Origin: Paracoccaceae bacterium | GTDB taxonomy: Bacteria > Pseudomonadota > Alphaproteobacteria > Rhodobacterales > Rhodobacteraceae | DNA length: 7,391 nucleotides | Assembly (NCBI GenBank): GCA_002401945.1 | Contig: NVUP01000028.1 | Span: 34,654 to 42,044 of the forward strand | Reading direction: 5' to 3' | Shown here: positions 5,448 to 7,391 of the stretch, piece by piece | How positions within the stretch are numbered: position 1 is the first letter of the stretch | Layout of the letters: each line of letters begins with the position of its first letter | Notes under the pieces: generated by a model | Seen by the model: only the letters and a program-made list of their open reading frames with translations | Databases searched by the model: none | What the model was told of the DNA's origin: nothing | Translations under genes and position numbers: made by a program

Positions 5448-7001
5448 TTGACAAGCACCGTCATAGCGCTGAGCCTACCCATTTTACTGCTTGTTTTTGC
5501 GACCTTGCGCAACATTCGACGCGGGATCAATCTGGGTGACGAAGGTTATCTAGTCTATGGAACGCAAGCGGTATTGCGAGGCGAAGTTCCTATACGCGAC
5601 TTTCGCGGTTACGATCCCGCGCGTTATTATTGGTGCGCTTTATGGTTTCGTTTGATCGGTCCTGGCTTTATTACTGTGCGGATCGCGATGACCGTCGTTT
5701 CTTTGGGCTCTATTTTTCTGATTGTCCTATTGGTCGAGCATGCCACAGAAAATGCGTTGCTTGCTTCGGTGACTGCCTGCCTATCGTTGATCTGGATGCG
5801 ACCGATACACAAGCAGATCGAGGTGTTTTTCAGCATCGTTTGTTGCGCCGTGATGTATGCGCTCCTGTCTGGCGTTGGATACCCTCCACTACTGGGGGCG
5901 CTCGGTGGCGTCGCCGCAGCATTTGGTCTTAACATTGCAATCTATTTTGGCGCATCTGCGGTTCTTGTTCTGTTGGCCGGGTCATTGGCAAATTCCGAGC
6001 ACTTACTGAGTGCTGCGCCGCAATTTGCATTAGGTTTTCTTGCTGCGTGCTTAGGGTTGATCTTGGCTGCGGCGATAACCCCAAGGTTTCTAGGATGTTA
6101 TCTCGACAAAAAGGTTTTCGCCATTCTGCGGCGGGGAGCCTCTAACCTAGCATTGCCCAAACCATGGTTGTGGGCCACCGATGTGCCGCAGCTAAAGCGT
6201 TATGGTAACGTCAAACGGTTTGTCTTGCGATTTATTTTCACGCTGCTTCCAGTCGTTTACGTAGCGGCAATTGGTGGTAACGTCAGAGCACTAGGTCTCT
6301 TAGACACGAGTGCAACCAATCTGGTTCTTGCCTCTGCCTGTACTGGGCTTGTGTACTTCCATCATGTGCTGTCCAGGGCTGACTTATCTCATTTATATCA
6401 GGTATTTCATCCGTTTGTGATCTTTGCCGCCGCTTCAAGTCAAGTGGTGTTCGGCGTTTACGGGGCTGTCGCGGTTGTCGTTATTCTGTTTGGATCTAGT
6501 GTGTTGCTCTTGTTTCGCGAACACATATTCATCTTTGGCCCCTTAGCAAAACATCCAACAGAAACACTATTTGAAATCGGGTCTGACAAGTTCCTTCTCA
6601 CCCAACACGACGCCGACCAGCTACAAAAAATTCACGACATAATATGTTCTCATTCCACCTCTTCTGATCGGATTCTTTCAGTGCCGAACATACCGGGCTT
6701 CCTTGCCCTTCTTAATCGCGGCACAGCGGTTTACGATACGTTTCCTGTCTATCCAGCCTCGCAACAAGCCCGCGATACAATGCTAAAACAAATCATCCAC
6801 TCGGATCCGCCAGTGGCAATCATTTCAAGAGCTAAGGTTGATGGTCGAGACGATCTCATGTTTGCAAATAATTACCCAGAGGTGGAAGCCTTCATTAAAA
6901 ATAATTATACTTCTGTTTTTAAAGGAAGGTCAGAAACAATTTTCATCAAACGCTGCAAAATTGGTTCCCTGAAATTGGAAGAACCGATTCCACATCCATA
7001 G
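5448..7001 (+). CDS. GT-C-like integral membrane glycosyltransferase (GT39/ArnT-like)
   Basis: A 517-residue multi-spanning inner-membrane protein. The frame is open back to 5289, but that part only shadows the methyltransferase. TTG 5448 fits better: AGAGGG (5434-5439) sits 8 nt upstream, the start falls 4 bp after the previous stop, and the protein then opens with a membrane helix (about 2-20). The first periplasmic loop carries GDEGYLVYGTQAVLRGE (30-46), whose Asp31-Glu32 matches the catalytic acidic motif of GT-C enzymes, and then IRDFRGYDPARYYW (49-62), close to the P-x-RDF/PGRYYW pattern of this group. Hydrophobic segments are visible near 75-97, 104-117, 125-141, 147-180, 191-213, 259-277, 288-305 and 321-356. 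Residues about 375-517 form a soluble, probably periplasmic, domain (NIPGFLALLNRG near 414-425). Family members transfer sugars from polyprenyl-phosphate donors, which suits the GT2 two genes upstream. Donor and acceptor are unknown. No terminator is visible after the stop. Confidence 0.83.
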   Translation: MTSTVIALSLPILLLVFATLRNIRRGINLGDEGYLVYGTQAVLRGEVPIRDFRGYDPARYYWCALWFRLIGPGFITVRIAMTVVSLGSIFLIVLLVEHATENALLASVTACLSLIWMRPIHKQIEVFFSIVCCAVMYALLSGVGYPPLLGALGGVAAAFGLNIAIYFGASAVLVLLAGSLANSEHLLSAAPQFALGFLAACLGLILAAAITPRFLGCYLDKKVFAILRRGASNLALPKPWLWATDVPQLKRYGNVKRFVLRFIFTLLPVVYVAAIGGNVRALGLLDTSATNLVLASACTGLVYFHHVLSRADLSHLYQVFHPFVIFAAASSQVVFGVYGAVAVVVILFGSSVLLLFREHIFIFGPLAKHPTETLFEIGSDKFLLTQHDADQLQKIHDIICSHSTSSDRILSVPNIPGFLALLNRGTAVYDTFPVYPASQQARDTMLKQIIHSDPPVAIISRAKVDGRDDLMFANNYPEVEAFIKNNYTSVFKGRSETIFIKRCKIGSLKLEEPIPHP

Positions 7002-7034
7002 GGACGATGACTTTTGGGGCCGCCGGTTAAGTGA
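7002..7034. other. Short spacer after the operon without a recognisable signal
   Basis: I see no convincing terminator hairpin, promoter or repeat directly after the TAG of the membrane glycosyltransferase gene. Transcription may therefore run on into the decayed gene to the right. Confidence 0.4.
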
Positions 7035-7391
7035 GGCGCGCGAACTTTTCTCCGTCCAGCGCGACAGTTTCGGCCCTTGCCACATGTGTATTGCCGAGTG
7101 ACAGGAGAACGTCCGTAACCTGCATGGCATCCTCCACACATCATCAGCCGACAGTGCGCCGAGTGGGGCCAAGGCCTAGGTGCAAAACTTCTGGACCTCG
7201 GTGTACTAAGCCTTGCCGATCAGATGATGGCCTGCAATCGTTCCCGCACGGTGATCGGTGTACGCGGCGCAGAATTCGCTAACCTCATCTGGATGCGTCC
7301 GGGGATCGCGGCCCTAATGTCTAGGATACCAGTGAAGCGTGGAAACCAAGGGACCGGCAGCCTCGCAACAGCATTCGACCTGTCTTTCAGG
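7035..7391 (+). pseudogene. Decayed family 61 glycosyltransferase (DUF563-like), running off the right edge
   Basis: In one frame, open from 7119 to the window end (91 codons), the translation contains GAKLLDLGVLSLADQM and then TVIGVRGAEFANLIWMRPG (7248-7304). This mirrors the C-terminal signature of GT61/DUF563 proteins, where a DxxxLSFxEQ-type segment precedes VxGxHGAxLAN(L/M)xWMRPG. The invariant-looking His of GxHGA is Arg here (GVRGA). The same frame continues upstream to 7035 through VYCRVTGERP, which recalls the YVSR...R motif of the family, but is interrupted by TAA at 7116-7118. No start codon with a ribosome site precedes the homologous part. Both facts point to a pseudogene rather than a live enzyme, although the 3' end is not visible. 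Proteins of this family act on capsular or other surface glycans, matching the operon to the left. Confidence 0.55.

Noticed and set aside
7031..7282. 83-codon plus-strand frame at the right end
   Set aside because: The glycosyltransferase 61 signature lies in a different frame; this one gives Arg/Ser/Thr-rich sequence without family motifs.
1..7391. CRISPR array, tRNA or other RNA gene, attachment site
   Set aside because: No regularly spaced direct repeats, cloverleaf-like sequence or duplicated att-like ends were seen on either strand by eye.

Overview
The window looks like an accessory segment of an alphaproteobacterial chromosome, probably a marine Rhodobacteraceae-type organism. This is an inference from a DctP-type TRAP solute-binding protein, an IS3-type element whose start resembles elements I associate with that group, moderate G+C and tight operon packing. 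No rRNA, tRNA or taxonomic marker is present, so the assignment is soft.

Layout. Bases 1-969 hold the 3' part of a TRAP transporter periplasmic binding protein, entering from the left and closed by a strong intrinsic terminator (988-1026). Bases 1030-1538 contain no intact gene. They hold a truncated IS3-family OrfA start on the minus strand (about 1049-1272) and a short plus-strand fragment resembling the N-terminus of a type I restriction-modification methylase, HsdM (about 1381-1449). Bases 1539-7001 carry six plus-strand genes with gaps of 15 bp or less or 14-bp overlaps, almost certainly one operon: SAM methyltransferase, HpcH/HpaI-type aldolase, extended SDR (sugar epimerase/dehydratase type), family 2 glycosyltransferase, a second SAM methyltransferase, and a GT-C-like integral membrane glycosyltransferase. 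From about 7035 to the right edge lies what looks like a decayed family 61 glycosyltransferase (DUF563).

How the genes may work together (inference). The GT2 resembles dolichyl/polyprenyl-phosphate sugar synthases, and the GT-C protein has the early Asp-Glu motif of enzymes that use polyprenyl-phosphate sugars as donors. Together they suggest that a sugar is loaded on a polyprenyl-phosphate carrier in the cytoplasm and transferred to a surface acceptor on the periplasmic side. The SDR, aldolase and two methyltransferases would tailor the sugar or glycan. A pyruvate-type aldolase inside such an operon is the least ordinary part and could point to a chain-extended or acidic sugar. The SDR is also unusual because the catalytic Tyr of its YxxxK motif reads as His. 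Both flanks carry gene debris, consistent with a laterally acquired or repeatedly remodelled glycan locus.
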